Shown: one piece after another, positions 19,302 through 25,785 of the stretch | Numbering within the stretch: the stretch's first letter is position 1 | Layout: every line of letters begins with the position of its first letter | NCBI GenBank assembly: GCA_003281725.1 | Contig: QCBC01000008.1 | Span: 1-43,580 of the forward strand | DNA: 43,580 nucleotides | Source of the DNA: Pelagibacteraceae bacterium AG-345-O09 | Lineage (GTDB): Bacteria; Pseudomonadota; Alphaproteobacteria; Pelagibacterales; Pelagibacteraceae | Direction: 5' to 3' | Notes under the pieces: model-generated | Told to the model about the DNA's origin: nothing | Database searches by the model: none | The model's input: the letters and a program-made list of their open reading frames with translations, nothing else | Program-made: the position numbers and the translations under genes

Positions 19302-19630
19302 GTAATGAGAAAGATCAAATAAGTAAATTTTACAATGACTACGTCATCATTAATTTTAATGATCCTGATGAAGTAAAATCAAAAGATAAAGTTCTAAAAA
19401 AACAAATGGAGGACTTGGTAAACATAGTACTCCCATCTCTAGCTAAATTAGGTGAGTCAAATAGCGAAATGCCAGTGGGAATGCTTTTAGCATCTTTGGT
19501 TGCAGAAAATTTAGTTTCTAAAGATAAATTTATAGATGTTCAAAACAACTTAAAAGAGATGAAAAAATTAGGTGACTTGCTTCAGTTTGATATAAAGCTA
19601 ACTGCAACATTAAATGCTTTAGTACCATAA
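19298..19630 (+). CDS. Unrecognised small protein, last gene of element A
   Basis: 110 residues, acidic and probably helical, with a hydrophobic-heptad-like centre (MEDLVNIVLPSLAKLGESN and MPVGMLLASLVAENLVSKDK). No known family is recognised. It is coupled to the zinc-ribbon gene by an ATGA overlap. Its stop lies 15 bases before the right-end GTACAAGT pair, so the operon fills the element completely. Confidence 0.65.
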   Translation: MSNEKDQISKFYNDYVIINFNDPDEVKSKDKVLKKQMEDLVNIVLPSLAKLGESNSEMPVGMLLASLVAENLVSKDKFIDVQNNLKEMKKLGDLLQFDIKLTATLNALVP

Positions 19631-19645
19631 TAAATAAAGTTCTGC

Positions 19646-19664
19646 GTACAAGTGGCGTACAAGT
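19646..19664. promoter_or_regulatory. Recombinase arm-type site pair, right end of element A
   Basis: GTACAAGT at 19646-19653 and 19657-19664, period 11. It is followed by a 118-base tail up to the second tRNA repeat. This tail (about 19665-19781) and the one at 21185-21301 share long stretches such as GATGTGTTTTTCGT, TAATAAGTATGTGAA-type and CGTCGTAAGGTGG words, much more than neighbouring cargo does. That conservation suggests a recombination-protein binding region. Confidence 0.65.
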
Positions 19665-19781
19665 TTGATAGCTTAGGCAAGTCAAGAATGATGTGTTTTT
19701 CGTAAAAGCTAAAATTGAAAAAGTTAGTAATGACCTAATAAGTATGTGAAACGTCGTAAGGTGGGTAGGTGATCCTTAGTA

Positions 19782-19820
19782 TTTCAAGACTGGTGCTTTC
19801 AACCGCTCAGCCATCTCTCC
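19782..19820 (-). repeat. att-like direct repeat, copy 2 (orphan tRNA-Ser 5' half)
   Basis: 39 bases matching copies 1 and 3 with one change in the anticodon stem (GACTGGT in place of GACCGGT on the plus strand). It is not followed by a tRNA 3' half: past the anticodon loop the sequence is the right end of element A. A promoter-like pair (TAGTTG, 17 bases, TATAAA on the minus strand, 19832-19860) still precedes it, so a short chimeric transcript is possible. Confidence 0.88.
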
Positions 19821-19896
19821 GTTAGCAAGGTTTTATAAGTAAAATATTTAAATTCAACTAAAAACAGAGCAAATTATTTTAATAATTTAGCCTGGC

Positions 19897-19915
19897 GTAC
19901 AAGTCTTGTGCAAGT
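19897..19915. promoter_or_regulatory. Recombinase arm-type site pair, left end of element B
   Basis: GTACAAGT at 19897-19904 and GTGCAAGT at 19908-19915, period 11, in a stretch (GCCTGGCGTACAAGTCTTGT and on) nearly identical to the left end of element A. It lies 77 bases from the end of repeat copy 2, as in element A. Confidence 0.62.
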
Positions 19916-19960
19916 TATCCTATAAAATCCTATGTATAATATTTCTATGGCTACTCTCCA

Positions 19961-20476
19961 ATGGATAAAGTTTTAGAAAATTACCGATTAAATTTGGAGA
20001 AAGAAATAAAATTAAAAACACCAAAGTTTGATCATCTTTCTTTTCATACAGCAAAGATTTTAGCTGTATTGCAAGATCCAGGTCATTCAGGTGCAGAAGT
20101 CAGCGGTGTTTGTTCAATAGATAATGATGATCCAACAGCTAATAAGCAAAAAGAGATTTTAGAAAACTTAAATATAGATAGAAAAGATGTTTTATTTTGG
20201 AATTTTTATGCGTCTTATGGATTAGACATAGATAAATTAGGTTTAGAACAAAAAACTTTTTGGGCAGAAAAACTTAATGAACTTGTTAATTTAATGCCCA
20301 ATATAGTTTGTATTGTTTCTTTAGGAAACAAATCTTGGGATGGTTTTCGCTATTTTAAAAACAATAAATTGATTAGGCTCCTATATGGCCCACATCCATC
20401 AAAAAGAAGCATGTTACAAGCAGGTGCTGAAAAAAGGTTAATTCTAACTTGGAAAAATGCAAAAAAAATTATTTAA
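19961..20476 (+). CDS. Uracil-DNA-glycosylase-superfamily-like protein
   Basis: 171-residue soluble protein resembling the uracil-DNA glycosylase fold. Motif 1 is AVLQDPGHSG (residues 35-44), comparable with the GQDPYH water-activating loop of the superfamily. The second half has IVCIVSLGNKSWDGF and then LYGPHPSKRS (residues 141-150), comparable with the HPSP DNA-intercalation loop. Similar stand-alone proteins occur on mobile elements and may remove damaged or modified bases, but activity is not proven here: motif 1 has Gly where an active UDG usually has Tyr. Start ATG 19961 lies 45 bases inside the left arm sites. First cargo gene of element B. Confidence 0.7.
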   Translation: MDKVLENYRLNLEKEIKLKTPKFDHLSFHTAKILAVLQDPGHSGAEVSGVCSIDNDDPTANKQKEILENLNIDRKDVLFWNFYASYGLDIDKLGLEQKTFWAEKLNELVNLMPNIVCIVSLGNKSWDGFRYFKNNKLIRLLYGPHPSKRSMLQAGAEKRLILTWKNAKKII

Positions 20477-20524
20477 GCAAACATTAATATTGGTCCACTG
20501 GTGTTCCATTGATAATATATAATA

Positions 20525-20908
20525 ATGGAAAATAAATATTTTATTTATTTATTAATAACGGCATATATTCTCTACAATACTTATGAAGGTTATAGAAATA
20601 AAAGAAATATTATTATTTCATTTTTCACATCAATAATTTTAACATTTGGGGTTGGTTTATCTTTATTAGCTTGGGGAGCCTTTTTTTTATATGGTTTGCG
20701 TTACGGTCAGGATATTTCATGGTGGATTAGAGCTCCATTAATACCTATTGCTGTTTTTGCAATGATATTAATATCAGTTTTTATATGTGGTCCTTTTTGG
20801 GGAATTCACGATAATTATATAAGAGATGGAAAATTAGGTTTTCAAAAAATTCCTGAAAAGATAAATAAAATTATTATTAAATTTAAAAATCTATTTTCAA
20901 AAAAATAA
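20525..20908 (+). CDS. Small polytopic membrane protein, unrecognised
   Basis: 127 residues with three predicted membrane spans: near residues 5-17 (short, YFIYLLITAYILY), 30-58 (ISFFTSIILTFGVGLSLLAW onward) and 70-92. The C-terminal 35 residues are basic (KIPEKINKIIIKFKNLFSKK) and should be cytoplasmic. No family is recognised. It starts 48 bases after the UDG-like gene with no Shine-Dalgarno. As cargo of a small integrative element it might be a superinfection, defence or toxin-type protein, but nothing in the sequence decides this. Confidence 0.6.
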   Translation: MENKYFIYLLITAYILYNTYEGYRNKRNIIISFFTSIILTFGVGLSLLAWGAFFLYGLRYGQDISWWIRAPLIPIAVFAMILISVFICGPFWGIHDNYIRDGKLGFQKIPEKINKIIIKFKNLFSKK

Positions 20909-20989
20909 ATTTTATTGTATACTAAACTTGTCCTGATTTAGAAAGAACTCTACTTGCTGGGACTTTAAACACAACGCTAAAGGAGAAAA

Positions 20990-21160
20990 ATGAAACTAAA
21001 AATACAATCTATAAAAAACTATTTTAAATCAAAAAAGGATAGAGGATTAGAGCCTATATTCTTTGAAAAAATAGGTGATAAAAATACTTCTAGAGATGAA
21101 ATGCTAGAAAATTTAATTAAAGCATTAAAAAAGAATGGCTGGACTTATAAAGATAAATAA
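20990..21160 (+). CDS. 56-residue basic protein with strong ribosome binding site
   Basis: ATG 20990 to TAA 21158-21160, preceded by AAAGGAGA 6 bases upstream, the best Shine-Dalgarno in the island. The protein begins KLKIQSIKNYFKSKKDRG and ends NLIKALKKNGWTYKDK. It is basic in the first third and amphipathic-helical in the last third (EMLENLIKALKKNG). No membrane helix or known family. An 81-base gap precedes it, with a possible -10 (TATACT, 20927-20932). The stop is 5 bases before the right arm sites, so it fills the end of element B. Candidates by size and charge are a DNA-binding regulator or directionality factor; this is inference only. Confidence 0.6.
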   Translation: MKLKIQSIKNYFKSKKDRGLEPIFFEKIGDKNTSRDEMLENLIKALKKNGWTYKDK

Positions 21161-21165
21161 TCTGC

Positions 21166-21184
21166 GTACAAGTTGCGTACAAGT
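21166..21184. promoter_or_regulatory. Recombinase arm-type site pair, right end of element B
   Basis: GTACAAGT at 21166-21173 and 21177-21184, period 11. The spacing to the following tRNA repeat (117 bases) matches element A within one base. The intervening tail shows the same conserved words as the tail of element A. Confidence 0.65.
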
Positions 21185-21301
21185 TAAATAGCCTAGGCAA
21201 GCCAATAACGATGTGTTTTTCGTGAAAGCAGGATTTTAAATAGTAAGCAATGGCTTGATAAGTATGTGAATCGTCGTAAGGTGGTTAGGGTATCCGTAGT
21301 A

Positions 21302-21340
21302 TTTCAAGACCGGTGCTTTCAACCGCTCAGCCATCTCTCC
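21302..21340 (-). repeat. att-like direct repeat, copy 3 (ancestral tRNA-Ser 5' half)
   Basis: 39 bases identical to the intact tRNA-Ser copy. It lies at the island/chromosome border and is most simply the original 5' half of the tRNA gene, displaced by the insertions together with the original promoter (TATAAA at 21352-21357 and TAGTTG at 21375-21380 on the minus strand). No tRNA 3' half follows. Confidence 0.88.
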
Positions 21341-21428
21341 ACGAAAAAGCTTTTATAATTAAAAATATTTAATTCAACTATAAAATAGTCTATTTAACAT
21401 AGTTATTAATTAATTAGTTAAATTATCT

Positions 21429-22307
21429 ATGAAAAAACAATTCAATAAAGGTTTATTATTAACTTCTCTAGGATCTTTTTGGTGGGGTTTTATTGGTGTA
21501 ATATATTTTCAATATGTATCATTCATTGGTCATATAGAACTAATAGTTCATAGATGTTTATGGACAGCTGTAATGCTTATTTTTACAACTTCAATGCTTT
21601 CAAAATGGAATCTTTTTAAAGATATTTTAAAAAACAAGAAAACTTTATTTGCTTTATTGGTTTCTGGTTTTTTGATATTTATAAATTGGGCTGTATGGAT
21701 ATATGCAGTTGCAACAGAACGAATTATTGATGCAAGTTTTGGCTATTTCATTATGCCAATTATAAGTGTTTTGTTAGGATATATTTTTTTTAAAGAGAGA
21801 CTTAATTCAAAAAGAATTTTTTCAATTTTATTAGTTCTATTATCAATTATCATTCTAATATTTATAAATCTAAAAAGTTTACCCTGGGTAGGTTTGATAG
21901 TAGCTTTAAGTTGGGCTTTTTATAATCTTGTCAGAAAGAAAATTAATGTAGATACTGATGTAGGTATATTAATTGAAAGTTTATATATACTTCCTTTTGC
22001 TTTACTTATTTTCTATTTTATAACTATAAATGGATTTAATGATTTTAGCTTATCGAGTCCAGGCTTAAGTCTTTTTTTAATATTAGCTGGCCCTATGACT
22101 GTGATTCCTTTATTTTTATACGTTAGAGGTGTTGAATTAATTGGACTAGGTCCCACAGGTATGATTTTCTATATAACTCCAACATTACAGTTTATTCTAG
22201 GCTATTTTTATTATAATGAAGAGTTTTCTATTATTAAATTTGTGAGTTTTATTATTATTTGGATTGCTGTAGTTATATATCTAAAGGATCTTTATGAAAC
22301 TAATTAG
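21429..22307 (+). CDS. rarD: RarD-type EamA permease
   Basis: Drug/metabolite transporter superfamily protein of the RarD group, 292 residues with ten predicted membrane helices. The N-terminal GSFWWGFIGVIYFQYVSFIG and the segments ELIVHRCLWTAV, INWAVWIYAV and GYFIMPIISVLLGYIFFKERL are characteristic of RarD. The substrate is not established in the family. First chromosomal gene right of the tRNA-Ser island. The 3' end overlaps the next gene by 14 bases. Confidence 0.9.
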   Translation: MKKQFNKGLLLTSLGSFWWGFIGVIYFQYVSFIGHIELIVHRCLWTAVMLIFTTSMLSKWNLFKDILKNKKTLFALLVSGFLIFINWAVWIYAVATERIIDASFGYFIMPIISVLLGYIFFKERLNSKRIFSILLVLLSIIILIFINLKSLPWVGLIVALSWAFYNLVRKKINVDTDVGILIESLYILPFALLIFYFITINGFNDFSLSSPGLSLFLILAGPMTVIPLFLYVRGVELIGLGPTGMIFYITPTLQFILGYFYYNEEFSIIKFVSFIIIWIAVVIYLKDLYETN

Positions 22308-23295
22308 TATTCTTATTCTAATTTTAACCTTATTTATATCCAATTCATACTCAGACAATAATTTAGAATTTGAAAACTGGAAAAAGACTTTTAAAGCTGT
22401 TGCACTAAAAAATAATATTTCTGAAAACACTTTTAATTTAGTAATGTCAGATGTCAAATTTTTACCTAAAGTAATTGAATATGATAGATATCAACCAGAA
22501 TTTTACGAAGATACTAAAACTTATATTTCTAAAAGAAGTTCAGATAAAAAAGTAAAAAAAGGTGTTATCTTTTACAAAGATCAATCTGAACTAATTAATA
22601 AAGTTGAAAAAAAATTTGATGTAGAGAAAGAATTACTTTTAGCATTAATGGGAATTGAAACTAACTTTGGTAAATATGTTGGTAAAATGGATATTCTGTC
22701 TTCTTTAGCAACATTAAGTTTTGATCAGAGAAGATCTGAATTTTTTACTAATGAATTATTAATTCTATTAAAATTAATTGATACAAATCAAATTGATTAT
22801 AAATCATTATATGGATCATGGGCAGGGGCATTTGGTTTTTTCCAATTTATGCCTTCTACAATTAGAAATCATGCAATTGATTATAATAATGATAACTATA
22901 TTGATCTCAAGAATTCACAGGACTCGTACGCTTCTGCTGCTAACTATTTAAATAAAATGGGATGGAGTCAGAAAAAGCCATGCTTTTATAAAATTAATCT
23001 AAATGATGATATTTCGGATAAATATTTAAATGTTTCAGCAAAAAAATTGAAAAATAAAAAAAAATTAAGGTATTTTAAAAGATTTATAAAAAACAATGAA
23101 ATATTAGACTCTTTAGATGAAAATTTAAAAGTTGCTATAATTACTCCAGATAAAGATATTGTTGAAAATGCCAATAAACTTAGTCCAGCTTATTTAGTTT
23201 TTGATAATTATGAAATCATTTTAAGATGGAATAGATCTTTAAGATTTGCTTTAGCAGTATGCACATTAAAAGATAAAATTAAAAATGAATTATAA
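22294..23295 (+). CDS. MltB-type lytic murein transglycosylase
   Basis: Cleaves the glycan strand of peptidoglycan with 1,6-anhydro product formation. 333 residues, with a signal peptide (MKLISILILILTLFISNSYS). Catalytic Glu122 lies in LMGIETNFGKYVG, matching the GIESNFG motif of the SLT_2/MltB family. Further signatures are LATLSFDQRRSEFF and GSWAGAFGFFQFMPST. The signal peptide lacks a lipobox, so this is a soluble periplasmic form. The C-terminal peptidoglycan-binding domain of some homologues is absent. It overlaps rarD by 14 bases and the RlpA-like gene by 11. Confidence 0.92.
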   Translation: MKLISILILILTLFISNSYSDNNLEFENWKKTFKAVALKNNISENTFNLVMSDVKFLPKVIEYDRYQPEFYEDTKTYISKRSSDKKVKKGVIFYKDQSELINKVEKKFDVEKELLLALMGIETNFGKYVGKMDILSSLATLSFDQRRSEFFTNELLILLKLIDTNQIDYKSLYGSWAGAFGFFQFMPSTIRNHAIDYNNDNYIDLKNSQDSYASAANYLNKMGWSQKKPCFYKINLNDDISDKYLNVSAKKLKNKKKLRYFKRFIKNNEILDSLDENLKVAIITPDKDIVENANKLSPAYLVFDNYEIILRWNRSLRFALAVCTLKDKIKNEL

Positions 23296-24037
23296 ATTAA
23301 TATTGATAATTTTTTTATCACTTCTATTAATAGGGTGTGATCAAACATTTAATATCAAAAATGAAAATTTAGACCTTTTAAGAGATGATAGATACAGAAA
23401 TTCAGGTTTTGCACTTATCTATAATGATAAATTAGAAAACATTAAAAAAATTGAGAATAGATCTTTAAATATTTACCACAAATCTCTTAAAAGAAAATCA
23501 ATGGTTAAAATTACAAATCCTGCTAATGGGAATTTTTTAATTGCTGAAGTTAAATCAAATAAAGTAAAATTTTCAAATTTTTATAATTCTATATTGAGCT
23601 CTAGAATAGCAGAAACATTAGATTTAGATCAAAATGAACCATATGTTGAAATAGTATTGATATCAAAAAATTCTACTTTTATTGCAGGAAAAGCAAAAAC
23701 ATTTGAAGAAGAAAGTAAAGTCGCAGAAAAGGCTCCAATAGATGGAATTCAAATTAATGATTTAAATATAAAGAAAAAGAAAAGAAAAATTAAACCAAAA
23801 AAAAATTTTTCCTATTCTATTAAAGTTGCAGATTTTTATTATAAAGACACAGCCAAAATCTTATTGGATCGTATAAAAGAAGAAACCTCTATTAAAAATT
23901 TAAAGATTATTGAATTATCAAAAACAAATTATAGACTTCTAATAGGTCCTTTTAATGATATAAAATCTTTAAGAATTAATTTTGAAAAAATGGATTTATT
24001 TAATTTTGAAAATTTAGAGGTTTTAAAAAATGTATAA
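23285..24037 (+). CDS. RlpA-like lipoprotein with SPOR-type C-terminus, catalytic site degenerate
   Basis: 250 residues. A lipoprotein signal peptide ends in LLIGC. The middle region (residues about 40-125) resembles the double-psi beta-barrel of RlpA: KSMVKITNPANGNFLIAEVK aligns with the FGTxVRVTNxxNGRSVxVRV strand. The following NDRGPF signature with the catalytic Asp is replaced by SNKVKFSNFY. The C-terminal 75 residues (YSIKVADFYYKDTAK to LIGPFND) look like a SPOR domain that binds denuded septal glycan. It is flanked by MltB-like and DacC genes, where alphaproteobacteria usually carry rlpA. Probably a septal-wall factor without lytic activity. Confidence 0.75.
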   Translation: MNYKLILIIFLSLLLIGCDQTFNIKNENLDLLRDDRYRNSGFALIYNDKLENIKKIENRSLNIYHKSLKRKSMVKITNPANGNFLIAEVKSNKVKFSNFYNSILSSRIAETLDLDQNEPYVEIVLISKNSTFIAGKAKTFEEESKVAEKAPIDGIQINDLNIKKKKRKIKPKKNFSYSIKVADFYYKDTAKILLDRIKEETSIKNLKIIELSKTNYRLLIGPFNDIKSLRINFEKMDLFNFENLEVLKNV

Positions 24038-25181
24038 AAATTTCATACTTTTCTTATTTTCAATTTTATTTTTTTTTAATCACTCTTTTGCAAATATTGA
24101 TATAAAAGCTAGAACAGCAATTCTACAAGACTACTTATCAGGGGAAGTTCTTTATGAAAAAGAGCCTGATAGATCGATTTACCCTGCTTCAATGACAAAA
24201 ATTATGACAAGTATTATTGCTTTTGATTTGATTAAATCTGGTGATTTGAGTTTAGATGAAAAATTTTTGATTTCAGAAAAAGCTTGGAGACTATCTACTG
24301 CTGGTTACTCTTCTATGTTTGTAATGGTTGGAGATGAGGTTTCAGTTGAAAATTTACTTAAAGGCATAATAGTTGCTTCAGGTAATGACTCATGTATTGC
24401 TTTGGCAGAGGGTATAGCTGGAACAGAGGAAGAATTTGCTATTATGATGACTTCTAAAGCAAGGGAAATTGGAATGGAAAATACTAATTTTGCCAACTCT
24501 TCAGGAATTAATGATCCTGATAATTATTCTACTGTTAGAGATATTATGATTATGTCTAATTATTTAATAAAAAATCATCCTGAATTTTATAAATGGTTTA
24601 AAGAAAAAGAATTTACTTGGGATAGGACAGGGGGTGATCCTATTACACAAGGTAATAGAAATCCTCTTTTATATAAAAATATGGGTGTTGATGGTGTTAA
24701 AACAGGTTACTTAGCTGTAGAAAGATATTCATTAGCATCATCCTTAGAAAGAAAAGGTAGAAGATTAATAGCTGTTGGTAGTGGATTTGAAACAAAAAAA
24801 TTGAGATCAAAGGAAAGCGCAAAATTATTAACTTATGGACTTACAAATTTTGATTTAGTTGAAATAGCAAAATCTAATGAGTCATTTAGCGATGTTGATG
24901 TTTGGCTTGGAAAAAAAAATAAAGTCAGCGTATATTCTAAAGATGATATATACAAAATTATTAAAAAAGGTCAAAAAAAATTACTTAAAATTAAATTAAT
25001 TTATGATGGCCCTATAGAGGCTCCAATTAAAAAAGATCAGATTTTGGCTAAATTAAAAATAGTTTATGATCAAGATTTAGTAGGTGAATACGACCTTCTA
25101 GCTTTAGAAGATATTAAAAAAGTAAATATCTTTTCAAGACTAATTAAGTCATTAAATTATTTAATTTGGGGTGATGTCTAA
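24030..25181 (+). CDS. dacC: D-alanyl-D-alanine carboxypeptidase (penicillin-binding protein 5/6 type)
   Basis: Periplasmic serine peptidase that trims the terminal D-Ala of peptidoglycan stem peptides. 383 residues with a signal peptide (NFILFLFSILFFFNHSFA). The three active-site motifs are present: SxxK as SMTK (Ser54-Lys57), SGN as ASGNDS (near residue 117) and KTG as DGVKTGYL (near 230). A C-terminal beta domain follows, ending in an amphipathic segment (FSRLIKSLNYLIW) that should anchor it to the membrane. The symbol follows common usage for this family in alphaproteobacteria. It overlaps the RlpA-like gene and tmk by 8 bases each. Confidence 0.93.
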   Translation: MYKNFILFLFSILFFFNHSFANIDIKARTAILQDYLSGEVLYEKEPDRSIYPASMTKIMTSIIAFDLIKSGDLSLDEKFLISEKAWRLSTAGYSSMFVMVGDEVSVENLLKGIIVASGNDSCIALAEGIAGTEEEFAIMMTSKAREIGMENTNFANSSGINDPDNYSTVRDIMIMSNYLIKNHPEFYKWFKEKEFTWDRTGGDPITQGNRNPLLYKNMGVDGVKTGYLAVERYSLASSLERKGRRLIAVGSGFETKKLRSKESAKLLTYGLTNFDLVEIAKSNESFSDVDVWLGKKNKVSVYSKDDIYKIIKKGQKKLLKIKLIYDGPIEAPIKKDQILAKLKIVYDQDLVGEYDLLALEDIKKVNIFSRLIKSLNYLIWGDV

Positions 25182-25785
25182 AAAAATTGTAATAGTTTTT
25201 GAGGGTATTGAAGGTAGTGGCAAAACTTTTCACATCAAACATGTATCTAACTATCTAAAAAAAAAGAAAATTAGTCACGTTACAATAAGGGAACCAGGAG
25301 GTAGCAAGAACTCAGAAAAAATAAGAAAGTTAATTTTAAATAACAAATCAAATTTTCAAAAAAATACTGATTTATTACTTTATCTAGCAGCTAGAAGTGA
25401 AAACATAAGTTACTTAAAAAAATTTTATAAAAAAAAGATAATTTTATTAGATAGATTTACAGACTCAACTTTGGCGTATCAACATTTTGGTATGGGTGTA
25501 AGCCTAGATATAATTAAAAAAATTAATGACCATATCTTAAATAATTTTAAAGTAAATTTTACATTTTTAAATATTGTAAATGAGAAAAATATGATTAAAA
25601 GATTGAGAAAGAGAGTCAAATTAAATAGATATGATAAATTTAATAAAGATTTTTATAGAAGGGTTCAAAAAGGATACCTCAAATTAAGCAAAAATAAAAA
25701 GAATTATCAAATTATAGACTCAAACTTATCAATTAAAACAAATAAAAAGAATATAATTAACAAAATAGAAAAACTAATAAGATGA
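25174..25785 (+). CDS. tmk: Thymidylate kinase
   Basis: Phosphorylates dTMP to dTDP. 203 residues from the ATG at 25174; a GTG one codon upstream is less likely. P-loop FEGIEGSGKT is near the N-terminus, followed by the dTMP-binding DRF segment LDRFTDSTLAYQHFGMG. The LID region (RKRVKLNRYDKF) is lysine-rich. It overlaps dacC by 8 bases and holB by 4 (ATGA). The tmk-holB pairing is very common in bacteria. Confidence 0.95.
   Translation: MSKKIVIVFEGIEGSGKTFHIKHVSNYLKKKKISHVTIREPGGSKNSEKIRKLILNNKSNFQKNTDLLLYLAARSENISYLKKFYKKKIILLDRFTDSTLAYQHFGMGVSLDIIKKINDHILNNFKVNFTFLNIVNEKNMIKRLRKRVKLNRYDKFNKDFYRRVQKGYLKLSKNKKNYQIIDSNLSIKTNKKNIINKIEKLIR

Larger units (their letters stand above)
16768..19781. 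mobile_element. Integrated element A at tRNA-Ser (about 3.0 kb), no recombinase
   Basis: Interval between the first and second copies of the 39-bp tRNA-Ser 5'-half repeat. Its left end holds the tRNA 5' half, a tRNA promoter copy and a GTACAAGT pair (16884-16902). Its right end holds a second GTACAAGT pair (19646-19664) and a conserved 150-base tail running into the next repeat. The cargo is one five-gene operon on the plus strand. No integrase, transposase, replication or packaging gene is seen, so mobility would need a recombinase supplied elsewhere. Ends closely match those of element B. Called a mobile element by inference from the repeat structure. Confidence 0.8.
19782..21301. mobile_element. 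Integrated element B at tRNA-Ser (about 1.5 kb), no recombinase
   Basis: Interval between the second and third copies of the tRNA 5'-half repeat. It has the same end structure as element A: tRNA 5' half, promoter copy, left GTACAAGT pair (19897-19915, second unit GTGCAAGT), cargo, right GTACAAGT pair (21166-21184), conserved tail. The cargo differs completely: a UDG-like protein, a membrane protein and a 56-residue protein. It sits head-to-tail behind element A, so the two could have entered by successive integration at the same site. No recombinase gene is present. Confidence 0.8.

Noticed and set aside
17529..19630. Reading element A as a known defence or toxin-antitoxin system
   Set aside because: None of the five proteins shows nuclease, ATPase, TIR, kinase or toxin motifs I can recognise; the function is left open.
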